NCBI GenBank assembly: GCA_015698045.1
Contig: BLAL01000018.1
Location: 744,001-808,000 of the forward strand
Direction of reading: 5' to 3'
Source of the DNA: Rhizophagus clarus
Lineage: Eukaryota > Glomeromycota > Glomeromycetes > Glomerales > Glomeraceae
Length of the DNA: 64,000 nt
Shown here: piece by piece, positions 36,704 through 48,731 of the stretch
Layout: the number at the start of each line of letters is the position of its first letter
How positions within the stretch are numbered: the first letter of the stretch is position 1
The notes under the pieces: generated by a model
What the model was told of the DNA's origin: nothing
Databases searched by the model: none
What the model saw: the letters and a program-made list of their open reading frames with translations, nothing else
Position numbers and translations under genes: made by a program

Positions 36704-36966
36704 ATGGTAAAATTATAAAAACAGATGTCGATTTAAGTGAACAATTGATCAATTAAAAGCAAAAGTTCAAGATAAAGAAAGTATACCGTCAGATCAATAA
36801 AGATTAATTTTTGGCGGTGAATTAGTATAATTTAAATATACCTTATAATTAAATTTGATGATATATATGGATTATTTACTGTATTAATCTAGAAATGGTT
36901 GACTTAAGTTATGATTATGATTTTACAATGTAAAATGATGAAACAACTTTTATGGGAGGCAGCATA
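36704..36966 (+). pseudogene. Decayed ubiquitin-like gene fragment
   Basis: One frame reads TIDQLKAKVQDKESIPSDQ, stop, RLIFGGELV. This follows the ubiquitin fold sequence around helix 1 and strand 3 (pattern TIxxxKAKxQDKExIPxDQxRLIFxGxxL). An upstream MVKIIKT-like start (about 36704) and a downstream LSYDYDFTM, stop, NDETTFMGG piece (to about 36963) complete the outline in other frames. The stop at 36798-36800 (TAA) stands where Gln is expected. Several frameshifts make it a dead copy. It ends 11 bases before the hAT-like element. Confidence 0.75.
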
Positions 36967-36976
36967 TAGACTTAAT

Positions 36977-37662
36977 CAGTGTTGGCAATAGGACAATTAG
37001 ACGTTTTGGACATTTGTCCAAAACCTATCCAAAACTTGTCCAAACCAAAACCTTTTTCTATTGGACAGGTTTTGGACAGATCACATGACTAAATATTTAA
37101 TTTAAGCCAGAATTATGCCTGATTTTGGCTTAATTTTGACCAATAATTAAAGATTTTCAAAATAAATATTTTATTTTTTATTTTTTTATTTTTATTGACA
37201 AGTTAACATAAAATACGAAGAGATTACATTAAATACTCCAAATGGAGTGAGTCAGTGGTAAAGTTTTTACTATGGAACTATAACCTACTACAGAACCGAA
37301 TTAGCTAAACTATGATACCAGCGCTTGACGAATCAAGTAGACCCTGCTGGATTATTAATCCCAATTTTCTATTAAAGAAGAAAATTGTAACAACCTATTC
37401 AAAATAAATATTTATAATTAATTTTAAAATTAAAGTATTTTTTTTTTTTTTTGATATTATTTTGTGATTTTACATTAATTTCTTGTCCATCCAATTCATT
37501 AGATATTTACTTTTAATATTTTGCCATTGTATTTTCTTTTTTTTTTTTATTTTTAGTTTGATAAAAATTTAAATTTTTGAATAGTTTTAGACCGTCCAAA
37601 ACTGTGTCCAAAACTGTCCAATTAAAAAAATACCAATTGGACAAGTCCAAAACCCATCATTG
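36977..37662. mobile_element. hAT-like non-autonomous element with GTCC arrays
   Basis: The left end CAGTGTTGGCAATAGGAC and the reverse-complemented right end CAATGATGGGTTTTGGAC match at 12 of 18 positions. The CAGTGTTGGCAA start is typical of hAT termini. Both subterminal regions are filled with TTTGGACA / TGTCCAAAA motifs. The 8 bases outside the ends (GACTTAAT and GATATTTT) do not match well, so the expected 8 bp duplication is not confirmed. No transposase is present. Confidence 0.6.
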
Positions 37663-38676
37663 GATATTTTCCAAGTTCAGGAGCTCAATACTCTAAAGTG
37701 ACCTGAGTTTGCCTAAGAAATTCGACAACCTAAAACAAGAGATAAAAAAAATATAACGAAATATTAATATGTTCCTTTAATATCGATTGAAAGAAAATTT
37801 TCCTTCTCTCAATTATTTGTTTAAAAAGTCTATCAACTTAACAAAAGTAAAAGACGGAGAATATAAAGAAATGATAACATGTTTTCCTAACTAAATAATA
37901 AACAATTCGTCTCATCATTCTTACCACCTTATTTACTTGCCCAACAAGTACACCATACTACATTTCTAAACTAAAAACAAAGATTTTAAAATAGTGAGGG
38001 AAATGGGAATTTTTTTAAAAAGAATAAAATTTTTAAAAACAAACGAAAAATAAAAGGAAAATTTTTTTTTTCTAAAATAAGAGGAATAAAACAAAATGAA
38101 AATTAGCGAACTTACTAAACTCAGTAAGTTTGTTTATAAAAAATAAATTTTCTTGGTGCTTTATTAATAATAAAATAATAATTGTGCATTATAATGATAA
38201 AAAATCAAGAAATCAAAAATTTGTTTTTAATAAATTATAGTACAAAACTTTCTAATATTATCACCATAATTACAATATTGTTTTATACTTTAAGCATTTT
38301 ATATTGTATTAAATAGTTATTAGTTGGAGAGTGAATATATTAGTCAAAGACTGATATTCTCCATCCAATAATTGAGTTATTGTCCAGTCATTAGAAATAA
38401 CGCGGCGACCAATAGAAATTAATGCTACTAATATATATAAAAATACCGGTTATTTAAATCCCTCATATTCCTAATCGTCTGAATATTAATAAGTGAGAAA
38501 TGCTACTGCTTGCTTTATATCTTATATAGATAATATCAATAAAGAAAAAAACAGTTACCATCACTCACTCATCTAGTCTATGAAGAAAGCAAAAGATGCG
38601 AAAATTTATAGTCACTTAAAGTATACCATAGTACTTTTTTTCTTGGTGTTATTTCCATACAGTCCGATCAAATAAA
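37663..38676. other. Intergenic region downstream of the F-box gene
   Basis: AT-rich; a + strand promoter-like cluster near 38370-38445 is listed separately. No gene is supported. Confidence 0.4.
38370..38445 (+). promoter_or_regulatory. CCAAT/TATA promoter-like cluster without a clear gene
   Basis: Two CCAAT motifs (about 38363-38367 and 38409-38413) precede TATATATAAAAATACC (about 38431-38446) on the + strand. The next ATG (38500) opens only MLLLALYLI before a TAG. An imperfect hairpin (TTGGAGAGTGAATAT / ATATTCTCCATCCAA) overlaps the first CCAAT. It may serve a short or non-coding transcript or be chance. Confidence 0.3.
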
Positions 38677-40128
38677 TCATAAAGATCTACCTTCGTAAAT
38701 CCATTCAAAATCATCATTATGAATATATGTAGATGATTGATGACCTAGGGAATATTTTCTAATTATTCCTTTTTCTTGATATTCTTTGATTATAGCTTCT
38801 ATTTGTTGCTTCTTTTCCATTTGATAATAACAAAATCCAATGTATACTATCAACAATATTGGAACCTTATCTTTCCAATTATCAAAAAATAACTTGATCT
38901 CTTTCAATTTAATTGTACCAAAACCAAATTTAAATTTAAACAAACTATTTGGTGATGATTTAGATAATATTATAAATAATTCGTCCCAACTAAATTCATT
39001 ATTATCATCATCTTCTGTTTCAACAACTAATCCATTTAAAAGTTGACAATTAGTTAACAAATTTTCAAATTCAGGAATAGGTGTAATAAAATTGGCAAAA
39101 ATTGTTAGTTTAAGATATCTTAAATTTGGACAATTTTGATAAATCGCTTGGATAATAGTACTATTATCACAAAATACACTAATTTCGGTGAGAGTTTCCT
39201 TTGTATTTTTAATTAAATTTATTAACAAATCAGATGGGATTCGTATAAGTCTGAGTATTTTTAAAACAGGCATTGATAAATTCTCATAATAATTTAAATT
39301 ATTCCATTTAATGAAATCATCAATAAAGTAAATTTCAAATTTCAATAAATTTGTAAGGTATGAAAGAAATTTCGTTATGGGTGTCCATCCAATTTTTAAA
39401 TATCGAATAGTATTTGCATGTTTAGTCAACGATTCTTCAAGTGACTTGTGAAATGATATGTTATCTATAATACTAATAAATTTCACTTCTTTTAAGTTTT
39501 TTTGTGCTTCAATTAATTTAATAATACCAGAATCATCATTTTCAATACCAACAAATAATTTTTTAATTGATCTGCATATTCTAGCCAATCCCTCTAAAAT
39601 ATTTTGATCATTTTTAGTATGGCAATAAAGGAATTCAAGTTCTGAAAGGCAACTTTCAGCTCCTGGAAGTTGTTGTAACTGATAGTCATAATAATATGGA
39701 ACACAAAGGTGAATTAACTTTGTGTTTTTATTAATAAATATTCTTAATATCTCATTTCTTATAATGGCTATTTTTAATTTTTCAAATTCTTTTGAAGAAA
39801 TTAAACTTTCTAAGAAAGATAATTCCAAATATTTCCAGAAATAAATATAATTAAATAAAGGACGTTCATATACTTTTTCTGTAATAAGATTATTAATTCC
39901 TTGATTTTTCAAAGCATCCCTTGATTCTTCTGATAAATATAAAAGAATTACATTAAATAGTGAGACAATCTTTGGATTATTTGAACTTATATAGGGATTT
40001 CTCCATAAAATTGGTACCACTAATTCACACCATGTTCTATTAACTAAAAGGCATGAATAGAGTGATTTACTATCATTTTCTAATTCTTCAAATATTAGGA
40101 TAAGAATGTCTTTGTTGAGATAAGTCAT
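38677..40128 (-). CDS. F-box protein with LRR-like body, 483 aa
   Basis: Predicted substrate-recognition subunit of an SCF-type ubiquitin ligase. It begins MTYLNKDILILIFEELENDS, the start of an F-box (residues about 1-46, with CLLVNRTWCELVVPILWRNP as the second half). A long leucine-rich, irregularly repeated body follows (for example LSELEFLYCHTKNDQNILEG, LRYLKLTIFANF). Intronless and intact. I chose the ATG at 40128 over a longer frame because the F-box starts there, an A is at -3 and a TATA box lies 39 bases upstream. The longer frame would add 62 codons through a poly-A run with no domain. F-box genes are a large expanded family in these fungi, so the target cannot be predicted. Confidence 0.88.
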   Translation of the reverse strand: MTYLNKDILILIFEELENDSKSLYSCLLVNRTWCELVVPILWRNPYISSNNPKIVSLFNVILLYLSEESRDALKNQGINNLITEKVYERPLFNYIYFWKYLELSFLESLISSKEFEKLKIAIIRNEILRIFINKNTKLIHLCVPYYYDYQLQQLPGAESCLSELEFLYCHTKNDQNILEGLARICRSIKKLFVGIENDDSGIIKLIEAQKNLKEVKFISIIDNISFHKSLEESLTKHANTIRYLKIGWTPITKFLSYLTNLLKFEIYFIDDFIKWNNLNYYENLSMPVLKILRLIRIPSDLLINLIKNTKETLTEISVFCDNSTIIQAIYQNCPNLRYLKLTIFANFITPIPEFENLLTNCQLLNGLVVETEDDDNNEFSWDELFIILSKSSPNSLFKFKFGFGTIKLKEIKLFFDNWKDKVPILLIVYIGFCYYQMEKKQQIEAIIKEYQEKGIIRKYSLGHQSSTYIHNDDFEWIYEGRSL

Positions 40129-40166
40129 TTTGTTTTTTTTTTTTTGTAAAAAAAAACCCTGTTTCG

Positions 40167-40174
40167 TTTTTATA
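40167..40174 (-). promoter_or_regulatory. TATA box of the F-box gene
   Basis: TATAAAAA on the minus strand lies 39 bases before the chosen ATG (40128), within TGTATAAAAACG. The spacing leaves only a very short 5' UTR. Confidence 0.55.
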
Positions 40175-40315
40175 CATTTCATGCGTGACAAACTTATTTG
40201 TGTAACAAATATTATGTCATGATTCATAAAATAAAGATACACAGGCAGCATGTTTCTATATATGGGCTTGTGCAAATTCCAGGTGATCAGTCGATTTACC
40301 TCGGACCATAACATT

Positions 40316-40639
40316 TTTATGATCCAATTTCAAAGAAATATGATTTTATTAGTATTTATTATAAATATTACGAAGATTACATAATTCGGCAGTCAAGTTA
40401 GAGTCAGACAAACTTTTTCAGAGAGAAACAGAGATCTCTTAGTGTGATTATTATCCCGGCAGTTGCCGCAAATACATACAACAAATACATATTTTAAACT
40501 GAAAGCTATTAAATTGCTAACGTTATTTTTTTATTAAAATATAAAATATTATTATTCACGAAAGACCTTTAATACAAACATCAGCTCGATATTATGTAAA
40601 TTTGGAATATTCAGTGTAATTAACCTCACAAATTCATGC
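40316..40639. other. Spacer between the F-box gene and array copy 1
   Basis: AT-rich, with GGCAGTTGCCGC near 40459-40470. It must contain the F-box gene promoter (minus strand) and the 3' end of array copy 1. Nothing else is seen. Confidence 0.4.
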
Positions 40640-41461
40640 TCAGTTAATTAACTCAATACGCCACTAAAACCGTTATTATACGAAAAATACATTAGTAAGA
40701 AATTACAACTAGCATAAAAATTGTATTTGAAATTGGACATTTGTACCTTATTATTACATTCACTTCCATCTCCAGAACAAGAAACTTCTTGGGATCCATC
40801 ACCTAATAAGGCATTATGGCTGTATAGTGCCGGTCTGTTAGTTCTGACATGGAAAAGACCAATGATGTCACCATTCATCAAATAACCAATGTCATAAGAA
40901 ATGTTTGGATTATAACGTCGAATAAGCCAATCATCATCAATATTTCCACCACCTGGACATATGGTCACTAATTATCAAGCTTTAAATTGTTAGAATATGT
41001 AGTATATAGTAGGATTATCTTTTATTTAACCTAACAATACCTTGTTGTTGCTTTGATATTGGTGTGACTTTTCCATGTTGAGTATCATGAGAATGTAAAT
41101 AACATCCTGTTGCTTGATGTTTAAATCCAATAATATTATTAAGAGACACGGAATCACCTTCTTTTATATTTTTACCGCTGGCTCCAATTACAGACCAAAT
41201 ATCATTTTCCAAGTCTATTTCCTCGCCATTACAAATAGCCTTCGTAAATTTCATAGATAAACTTTATAATGTTAATTTTGTTAATACCAGGAATAATAAC
41301 GAAAAATAAATATTGGTAAATACCATATATTGCTTGTTTTGTGAGCCGAAATCATATTTGATTCCTTTTGTAGATAAATATTTTCCAGTCGATACATGTA
41401 CAAGAGCGATTTTTGATCCGTATAAAATTGGCTTTTTCTGAGATTTGTTCTTTTTTAAAAA

Positions 41462-41493
<32 letters not shown>

Positions 41494-42272
41494 CCAAGTA
41501 GCTTAGTTTGTAAAAATCTTATGATTTGAAATTGCAAAGTATCATACTAAAAAATCATCCAATACTTCTTCAGGAGATAAACGCCAATTGAAATAACGAA
41601 CATTGCTATTTTTAATACAAAAGGTTCATTTAATATTTGGATTAATCAAATTACTACAATTTCAAGTCATACCTAATTTCACCATCAAACCCATGATGAC
41701 TGTTACGTCCAATATGCAATGGTGCATCATTAAAGACAACTTTTTGCGGTTTAACTTGTTGAATACTATAGTATCCGATCCATTCACCATCTAAATAGAT
41801 ATCTAATCTTTTTTCAGGATCAGAAAGTGTATAAGCTATATGGTACCATTCGTTTAATAAGAGTCCATCATTAAAATCCCAAATTCCAGCATTGGAATCC
41901 CAGTTTCCTGTGAATCGAGGATGTAATGAGGATTTATTTGCTGTTAACAGTAGAATAGGAGTACGGATGAAATGTTCATTGCCTAATTTATTTATATTTT
42001 ATTATAATTGAGAAAGCATAATTAACTAAAAATATTCAGAAGTCAACTATAATCTTGTATAACAAAGCCTGTAAACCATAATTAAACTCACCTTTATGAA
42101 AAACTGTAGTCCAATCAGAAAAATGTTTATGAATTTTCAGTCGTAATGTTATTGAAAGCTTATCAGTTACCGGAGGTAAGTCAGCATGCCTAAAGACTCG
42201 TTGATCCTGTTCTTTCATGGTAATAGGGTCTGAAATAAGTTCTGCCCACTCTCTAACAGAGAATTTCATCAT
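40640..42272 (-). CDS. ConA-like/MIR domain protein, array copy 1 (intact)
   Basis: Seven coding exons join in frame to 372 aa: 42092-42272, 41673-41982, 41548-41605, 41324-41449, 41041-41239, 40747-40967 and 40640-40663. All introns are GT..AG. Exons 1-3 (residues about 1-183) form a ConA/LamG-like jelly roll (SITLRLKIHKHFSDWTTVFH, NEWYHIAYTLSDPEKRLDIY, GEIRSNVRYFNWRLSPEEVL). Exons 4-7 form a MIR domain (YGSKIALVHVSTGKYLST, CYLHSHDTQHGKVTPISKQQ, then KWRIELIN and TGA). MIR domains are known in protein O-mannosyltransferases and IP3/ryanodine receptors; here there is no membrane segment or signal peptide, so a cytosolic carbohydrate- or protein-binding role is only inference. The first codons are ATGATG, and either could start. 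Confidence 0.85.
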
Positions 42273-42428
42273 CGTTTTCTTAAAATAATAAAAAAAAGAG
42301 TATTAATTAAAATAATTTTTTATTCACGATAAATTTAAATGCAAATTAAGAATTCCCCATACCAGCAGAGTGACAGATTTCGTATTACCATGGGGAAGAA
42401 ATTTTTTTTTACAAAATGATGAACCAAA

Positions 42429-42520
42429 CTTTATATGTTAAACTGAGTTATAAGCTTGTGCACGGTAACTACATGTAGATTTTTAGCCCTTGTGAAACTT
42501 ACTAATATTGTAGGATCATC
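42429..42520 (-). promoter_or_regulatory. Promoter module of array copy 1 (block inverted)
   Basis: A minus-strand TATA box (CATATAAAGTTTGG, TATAAAG at 42429-42435) lies about 160 bases before the ATG. Upstream is the ~40 bp array block, here on the + strand as TTTTTAGCCCTTGTGAAACT..TACTAATATTGTAGGATC (about 42479-42519). This is opposite to copies 2-5. A 5'-UTR intron follows, from CTG|GTATGG to TTTAAG (42279-42362). Confidence 0.65.
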
Positions 42521-44868
42521 ATTTTTGCATGTATAACATCCTTTATATTAGCTTTTTTGCGTACTCTAGAAATCTTTTCTTATTCCTTTTTTTTTTTTTT
42601 TTTTTTGAGCAAAATTATCCTCTCCATTTTCGAAAATGACATAAAGAAGAATTCATAAAAAAAGAATATTATCATCGTGCGCTTAGTAAAAAAATGAAAC
42701 TAAACTAGAGTCTGTCCAATAAGAAAGCAAAAAATTTTTTGGTTTTATTTTTGGCATTTTTAACTGATGAATATACTTTACTAGCAATATATAATCTTTT
42801 CTTATTATCTAAGTATATTTCGATTCATAAAAATATGTACATATATATATATGTATTTATATTTAATTATTTATTTGGCCAAACGTTATAAAAAATATTT
42901 GTTGAAAAGGTTTTTATTAAAATTATTTATTAAAATTATTTTTTCAAAAAAAATTTCTATCAAAAAAAGCAGGTGGGGAAAAGCTTTGAAAATTATGTTG
43001 ACTATATGAATTCAATAAGGAGTTTTAAATTCACACATGAAAGGACTTTAAAGGTTCAAACGTTATATACATAAATTTATGAGTATCAAGATATATAATT
43101 TATATTAACATTTTCGTGTTTTGATTTTTTAAATGATGTTATTATTATGAGTCAGGTATAAATGTATAATTGTAGGTAGGTAGGATATGATACTAAATAG
43201 TCAATGCAAGCGTTCTAAATAATAATAATAATAATAAAGCTATTATCATCAACATAATAGAAGTTATGATTGTAAAAAATTGTGCTTATTTTTCTTTATA
43301 ATTCAAAACCTTCCATTAGCAACAATTACGTTCCTTATATAGCACATATTCTATTCTTTGAATAAGTATCAAAACCATCATAAAATATGAAATCGAAATC
43401 AAACTTATGGAGTTAAGATTTATTCATATTTCTTACATGATTTTATAAAGCTCCCTTTTTGTTATACCAAATTTATCATCATTATGCGATTTATAAAGTA
43501 AATATACTTCTATTGTTTAAAAGATTACTTTTAAATCACTATTTTAAATTAGTAATATTTAAAATTGACAATTCTTGAATTAGCGATTCCAAGAATTTTT
43601 TTTTAGACAGAAGAGATGAAAGATAAATTATTTAATTAACAATAAATTATGTTGCGTAGTATTTTTCAAAAACCAATTTTAATATGATCCCAACTGATAA
43701 ATTATGGAGTTTTAATTGTCTAAAGCGGAATGTAGACATTTATACTCAATTTAGAAATTGAACAAATTAATTAAGTGTACGGTCATATTTATAGTGTGTT
43801 ACATATATAAGTATATAAGTAAGCGCTGATTTATTTCTTATAGTACTGGAAAAAAAAAGCAATAGTTTAATACAATCAACCAACTAACTAGGCAATAATT
43901 ATTTGTACATGGATGTTTAGCTAGGTTAGTTAACGGTGATGATTAATTCTCATCACAAAAATATGAAGCTACAAGGCTTAAATGTACATTTTTTTTTTAA
44001 TATATGAAATAACAAATGTTGGAACATCAAAAAATTATTTTTAATAAACAGAAACTGAAAGTAGAACATAATTAGAGTTTATTAAAGTAATTACAAGCGT
44101 GATTTCGTGATTACATGATGATAAACAATTAATTCGCCATATTATTCATAATTTCATATTATTAAAATCATTTCATTTATATTTATCTAATTGTCACTCT
44201 AATATATTATATATTCACTCCAAAAATTTCTAGTTGCGCAAAATATTTGTATTCCGGACTTTTTACAACGGTTTTCCATTTCCTAGTTATTGATAAATAG
44301 AATGGAAAATCCCTGCAGTTGAGCGGTTTAAGTTGATTCAGTTCAGTACTTTCAGTCCCGATCAGTTCTAATAAATTTTTATATAAACTGACTTAGTTCT
44401 GGGCCGGTGTCATTGGAACTGAACAGACTCATCCCATATCGGAGCGAACCGAGTGAGAAGATCCCACCCTTATTAATAAGTTTAAATCTTTCTACAAATT
44501 TTCATCTGTTTATTTTGGCAAATCCACTTTCATTAATTCGTTTCAAATCTATTAAATGGGTTCGTTCACCAAATTTCAGTTAATGACTTATTGATTTTAT
44601 GGTTGATGTTTATTATATTGAGATTTCTATCAGGATCATACGGTAGATCTCTTGTGAAAGTCAATTGCAATTTACAAAAAATCATTATTTATCCGACGCT
44701 TGCGAAAAATCTCAAACCATGCGTGTCAAGAGATGTTTGATCAATTAAATGATGAATTTTAAATAGGTTTGATTTTTGTTTTACACTATTCCTCATATTA
44801 TTTAATAATTTAGTTAGTTATAAATCAGAAGAATAATGCTAGATATATTTAATTTCACAAATTCGTGC
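42521..44868. other. Spacer between array copies 1 and 2
   Basis: AT-rich, with no gene. It includes a TAA-type microsatellite (about 43219-43235) and a GC-richer patch near 44320-44465 (TCAGTTCAGTACTTTCAGTC). Confidence 0.45.
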
Positions 44869-46477
44869 TCAGTTAATTAATTCAATACGCCACTAAAATC
44901 CGTTATTACATAATATCATTAGTAAGTAAAAAGAAAAATTCTAACTAGCAGTTAGGAGTTTGAACACTAGTACCTTATTATTACTTTCGCTCCCATCTCC
45001 AGAACAAGAAACTTCTTGGGAACCATCACCTAATAAGACATTATAACTATATAGTGCCGGTTTGTTAGTTTTGACATGGAAAAGACCAATGATATCACCG
45101 CTCATCAAATGACAGGTTTCGTAAGAAGTAGTTTGATTATAACGTCGAATAAGCCAATCATCTTCACTATTTCTCTCATCTGGAGATAGCGTCACTAATT
45201 ATCAAAATTTTAAATTGTTATTACATGTAGTATAAGCTCGTCATTTATACTGACAACTTAACTATACCTTGTTGTTGTCTTGATATTGGTGTGACTCTTC
45301 CATGAGTAGTATCATGAGAATGTAAATAACATCCTGTTGCATGATGTTTAAGTCCAATAGTATTATTAAGAGACACGGGGTCCCCTACATTTACACTTCT
45401 ACCACTGGCTCCAATTATACTCCAAACATCTTTTTCGCTACTACAAATGACCTTCATAAATTTTATGGATAAACAACAAGATTAAACTCTTTTTTAACAC
45501 AAGGGATATAACAAAAAATGTGTATTGGCGAATACCATATGATGCTTGTTTGGTGAACCTAATTCATATTTGATTTCATTAGTAGCAGATAAATATTTTC
45601 CAGTAGATATATGCACAAGAGCAATTTTTGATTCATATACAATTGGCTTTTTCTGAGATTCATCCTTTTTTTATAAAGGCAAAACGAATTATTTAATAGT
45701 TGTAAAAAAATGTAAAAAAAACTAATGTTATGAAATTACAAAATATCTTACAAGAAAATCTTCCATCACTTTTTCAGCAGACAAGCGCCAGTTGAAATAG
45801 CGGACATTACTATTTTATAAAAATATCATTTAATGCTTTATATACTTTTACAATTATTTTAATTCGTACCTAATTTCACCATCAAATCCTATCCAGTTGA
45901 AGGCACTTCCAATATACATGTACAATGGTCCATCATTGAAGATAACTCTTTGATTTCTAACATCTTGAATGCAATAGAATTCGATCCATTCACCATTTAT
46001 ATAGACATCTAATCTTTTTTCAGGATCGGAAATTGTATAAGCAATATGGTACCATTTATTTAATATAAGTCCATCTCCAATCGAACTAAATCCCACACTA
46101 TAATTCCAGTTGCCTGAAAATCGAGGATGCAACGTGGAATTGTCTTTATTCAATCAGAGGCCGGGTGTACTGACTAATTGTTTAGTGCCTAATATCAGAT
46201 ATGCATTATTAATTGGAGAGATTATCAGTTAGAATTTTTTATAAGTCAACCATAATCTTGCTGTAAAAAATGCCTGTATAAACCATAATTAACTCCTACC
46301 TTTATGAAAAATCGTAATCCAACTAGAACCATGCCTACGTAATTTCAGTCGCAATGTTATTGACAATTTATCTTTCACCGCAGGCAAGTCATCATGTTTA
46401 AAGATTCGTTGATCCCATTCTCCCAAAGAAATAGGATCTGAGATAAGTTCAGTCCATTCTTTAACGGCAAATTTCAT
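44869..46477 (-). pseudogene. ConA-like/MIR gene, array copy 2 (nonsense in exon 2)
   Basis: Exons by homology: 46300-46477, 45870-46188, 45752-45809, 45536-45664, 45268-45451, 44974-45194 and 44869-44892. Together they keep frame over 371 codons, but a TGA at 46154-46156 interrupts exon 2 where copy 4 has TGG. An alternative acceptor just downstream (AAAG|ACAATTCC) would rejoin exon 1 in frame and skip the stop, so a shortened product is possible. The MIR part is intact (YGSKIAL-type start, CYLHSHDTTHGRVTPISRQQ). It lacks five codons (EIDLEN region) in exon 5 relative to its neighbours. Confidence 0.75.
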
Positions 46478-46668
46478 AATTATTATCTTTATCTAAAAAA
46501 GAAAAAAATGAATATATATTGATTAGTAAAATTCACAAGAGAAATGTATAAATTTAATTTTTATCAAAATGCAAAATTTGAACTTCTACCAGGGTATTTT
46601 GGTTTTGTTTACGAATATGTAAAAAAAAATTTTCTTGACGTTAAATGCATAAAAAAAATGCTATGAGC

Positions 46669-46740
46669 TAACCTTATATATTACAACGGACGGTTGAAGA
46701 TCTTGTAATATTAGTAAGTTTCACAAGGGCTAAAATCATG
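46669..46740 (-). promoter_or_regulatory. Promoter module of array copy 2
   Basis: A minus-strand TATATAAGG (46672-46680) is followed upstream by GATCTTGTAATATTAGTAAG..TTTCACAAGGGCTAAAATC on + (46699-46737). A 5'-UTR intron (CTG|GTAGAA ... TTTTAG, about 46493-46589) separates the TATA box from the ATG. Confidence 0.65.
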
Positions 46741-48731
46741 TGCAGTTATCGTACAGTGTCGAATAAAGCAACGTCACCTTTTTATATAATATCGTGTGGA
46801 GTATAAACTTACGTAGCACATCTTCTTAAATGCAGTCGCATCAGCATGTAGGCACATGTAGATTTAATCAGAGTCGACTATCAACAAGCTTAGATAACAA
46901 CAATAACGTCATTTGTTAATCGAACTAAAATTTTCGATACGTTCATAATACATATTTTTTATTCTTTAATTAATAATAAACTTCCCAATGCATGAATTCA
47001 ATACATTATTTCTTTAATTGTATCAATAAATAAAAATTTGTTTACATATCGGCTTATTTGAGAAATTGGTCCAATTAATATTTAAGCTTAGTTGATGGTT
47101 CATTATATATATAGTTGATGGCTTACTTTATTGTCATTAGTATATAAAAATTATGAGGAACTTCTGATGATTAAATTATTTTTTAAAATTTCTCAATGCA
47201 AGAAGGAATTACTTAGTGGTATTAGATACACATTTTCTAATTTTTTAAATCAATTATTTGTTTATTATGATTTGGATGCTTGATTATCTTTAATAAAGGA
47301 TAATTTAACAGACAAAAACAACTTTATAAATAATATTATTCTATGTATATCAGTTCGTTTAGCAGATTGTTTTCTCGCGTTACAATACTTGATCTTTCAG
47401 ATTTTATGCTTCCATAATCATGAATTTTACAAGATACAAATTGTCTCTCATCATATTTTTTAGCTCTGACAAAAAAAAGAAAGGTTATTAATATATGTGA
47501 TATATATAATATTGCAGTATATTAAATAATTTGTTACTGAAATCACATTAATAACCTACTTTAAAATAGCTTATCCATAAATGAATACATCTAATTTAAA
47601 GAAGCATGTACCCAAGATTTTGAATAAAATTCAATTCAATCTAAAAAAATTTTCTATTTAATGATATATTTAAATAATCAAAAAAAAAATTTTGCAAAAT
47701 TTTCATTAAATATACCTTTAATATTAAGTTTGTCAGATGCTTTCAAATTTTCAAAAAATTTAGTCTACTTTCTCAATATTATTTGCATTAGGAAATTCAT
47801 ACATTAATTTCTTTATTATTTAATTGTATGAAATTATTATTATTATTATTTTTTATTTCTATAATATAAAATAAAAGTTTATAACAAATAAGAGTATTTA
47901 GTAAAATAAATAAGATATTTATTGTAGAAATATTTCTTTAAAAGAATATATATATTTGAAATTTAATAGTATGGATCGAAATTATTCATTATACTGTTAA
48001 TTTATTATATTTATCACTAAATAAAGAAAATAAAGCGCTAGTTGGACAAAAAAAAAAAAAGATTGTGGCATAATAATCAATAAATAATAATTAATAATCA
48101 AGGAGACTGCATGATCTGGTTATATGTGTTATACAGTTACGCTCTAAGGAGTATAGTCGGTAACTGCCTCAATTCACACGACTTACTAAAGTTTTCCCGA
48201 TCAAATTTGAAACGACTACGCTCCGGTAGATAATCATTTGTTATCTTTTTCTGCACATTTTAGAAGGCTTTCCTTCTAACAAAAATCTGTTTTTCGTTTT
48301 TTTGTTGAATTTTAATTGACAAATGTATTTGCAAAAGTTTACAATTTTTATTATCTGATGATATATTTGGATTTCACTTAAAATATTAAATATTTATTTT
48401 TGGTCAAACGTTTAATGTAATAATAACAATAATAACCATAGTCAAGTGGTAATTTCACATAAAAATGTATTTAATTCTCAAGGTTAACAAATTGAAATCA
48501 AGTGCTAATGATAACCAAATTAAATAATTAGATATTGTAAGTACGATAGAATAAATTTCTCATCATTCTATTCATAAAATCGTTCTTATCACAATAAACT
48601 ATTTTACCATAGAATTATGTTGTAAATATTATTAACATGGTGAATTTAACTAAATATTGATCTTTATTAAACAATTTGGCCATTAAGCAATATGGTTTCG
48701 AATTGAAACGCTTAATACAACAAATTCACGC
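46741..48731. other. Spacer between array copies 2 and 3
   Basis: AT-rich, with no supported gene. The GC-richer patch at about 48100-48245 (AGGAGACTGCATGATCTGGT) has no recognised content. Confidence 0.45.

Noticed and set aside
37245..37350. tRNA-like phrase inside the hAT-like element (GTCAGTGGTAAAG)
   Set aside because: No B box or cloverleaf pairing found.
40129..40314. 62-codon N-terminal extension of the F-box protein
   Set aside because: It crosses a poly-A run and the TATA box, and the F-box starts at the ATG at 40128.
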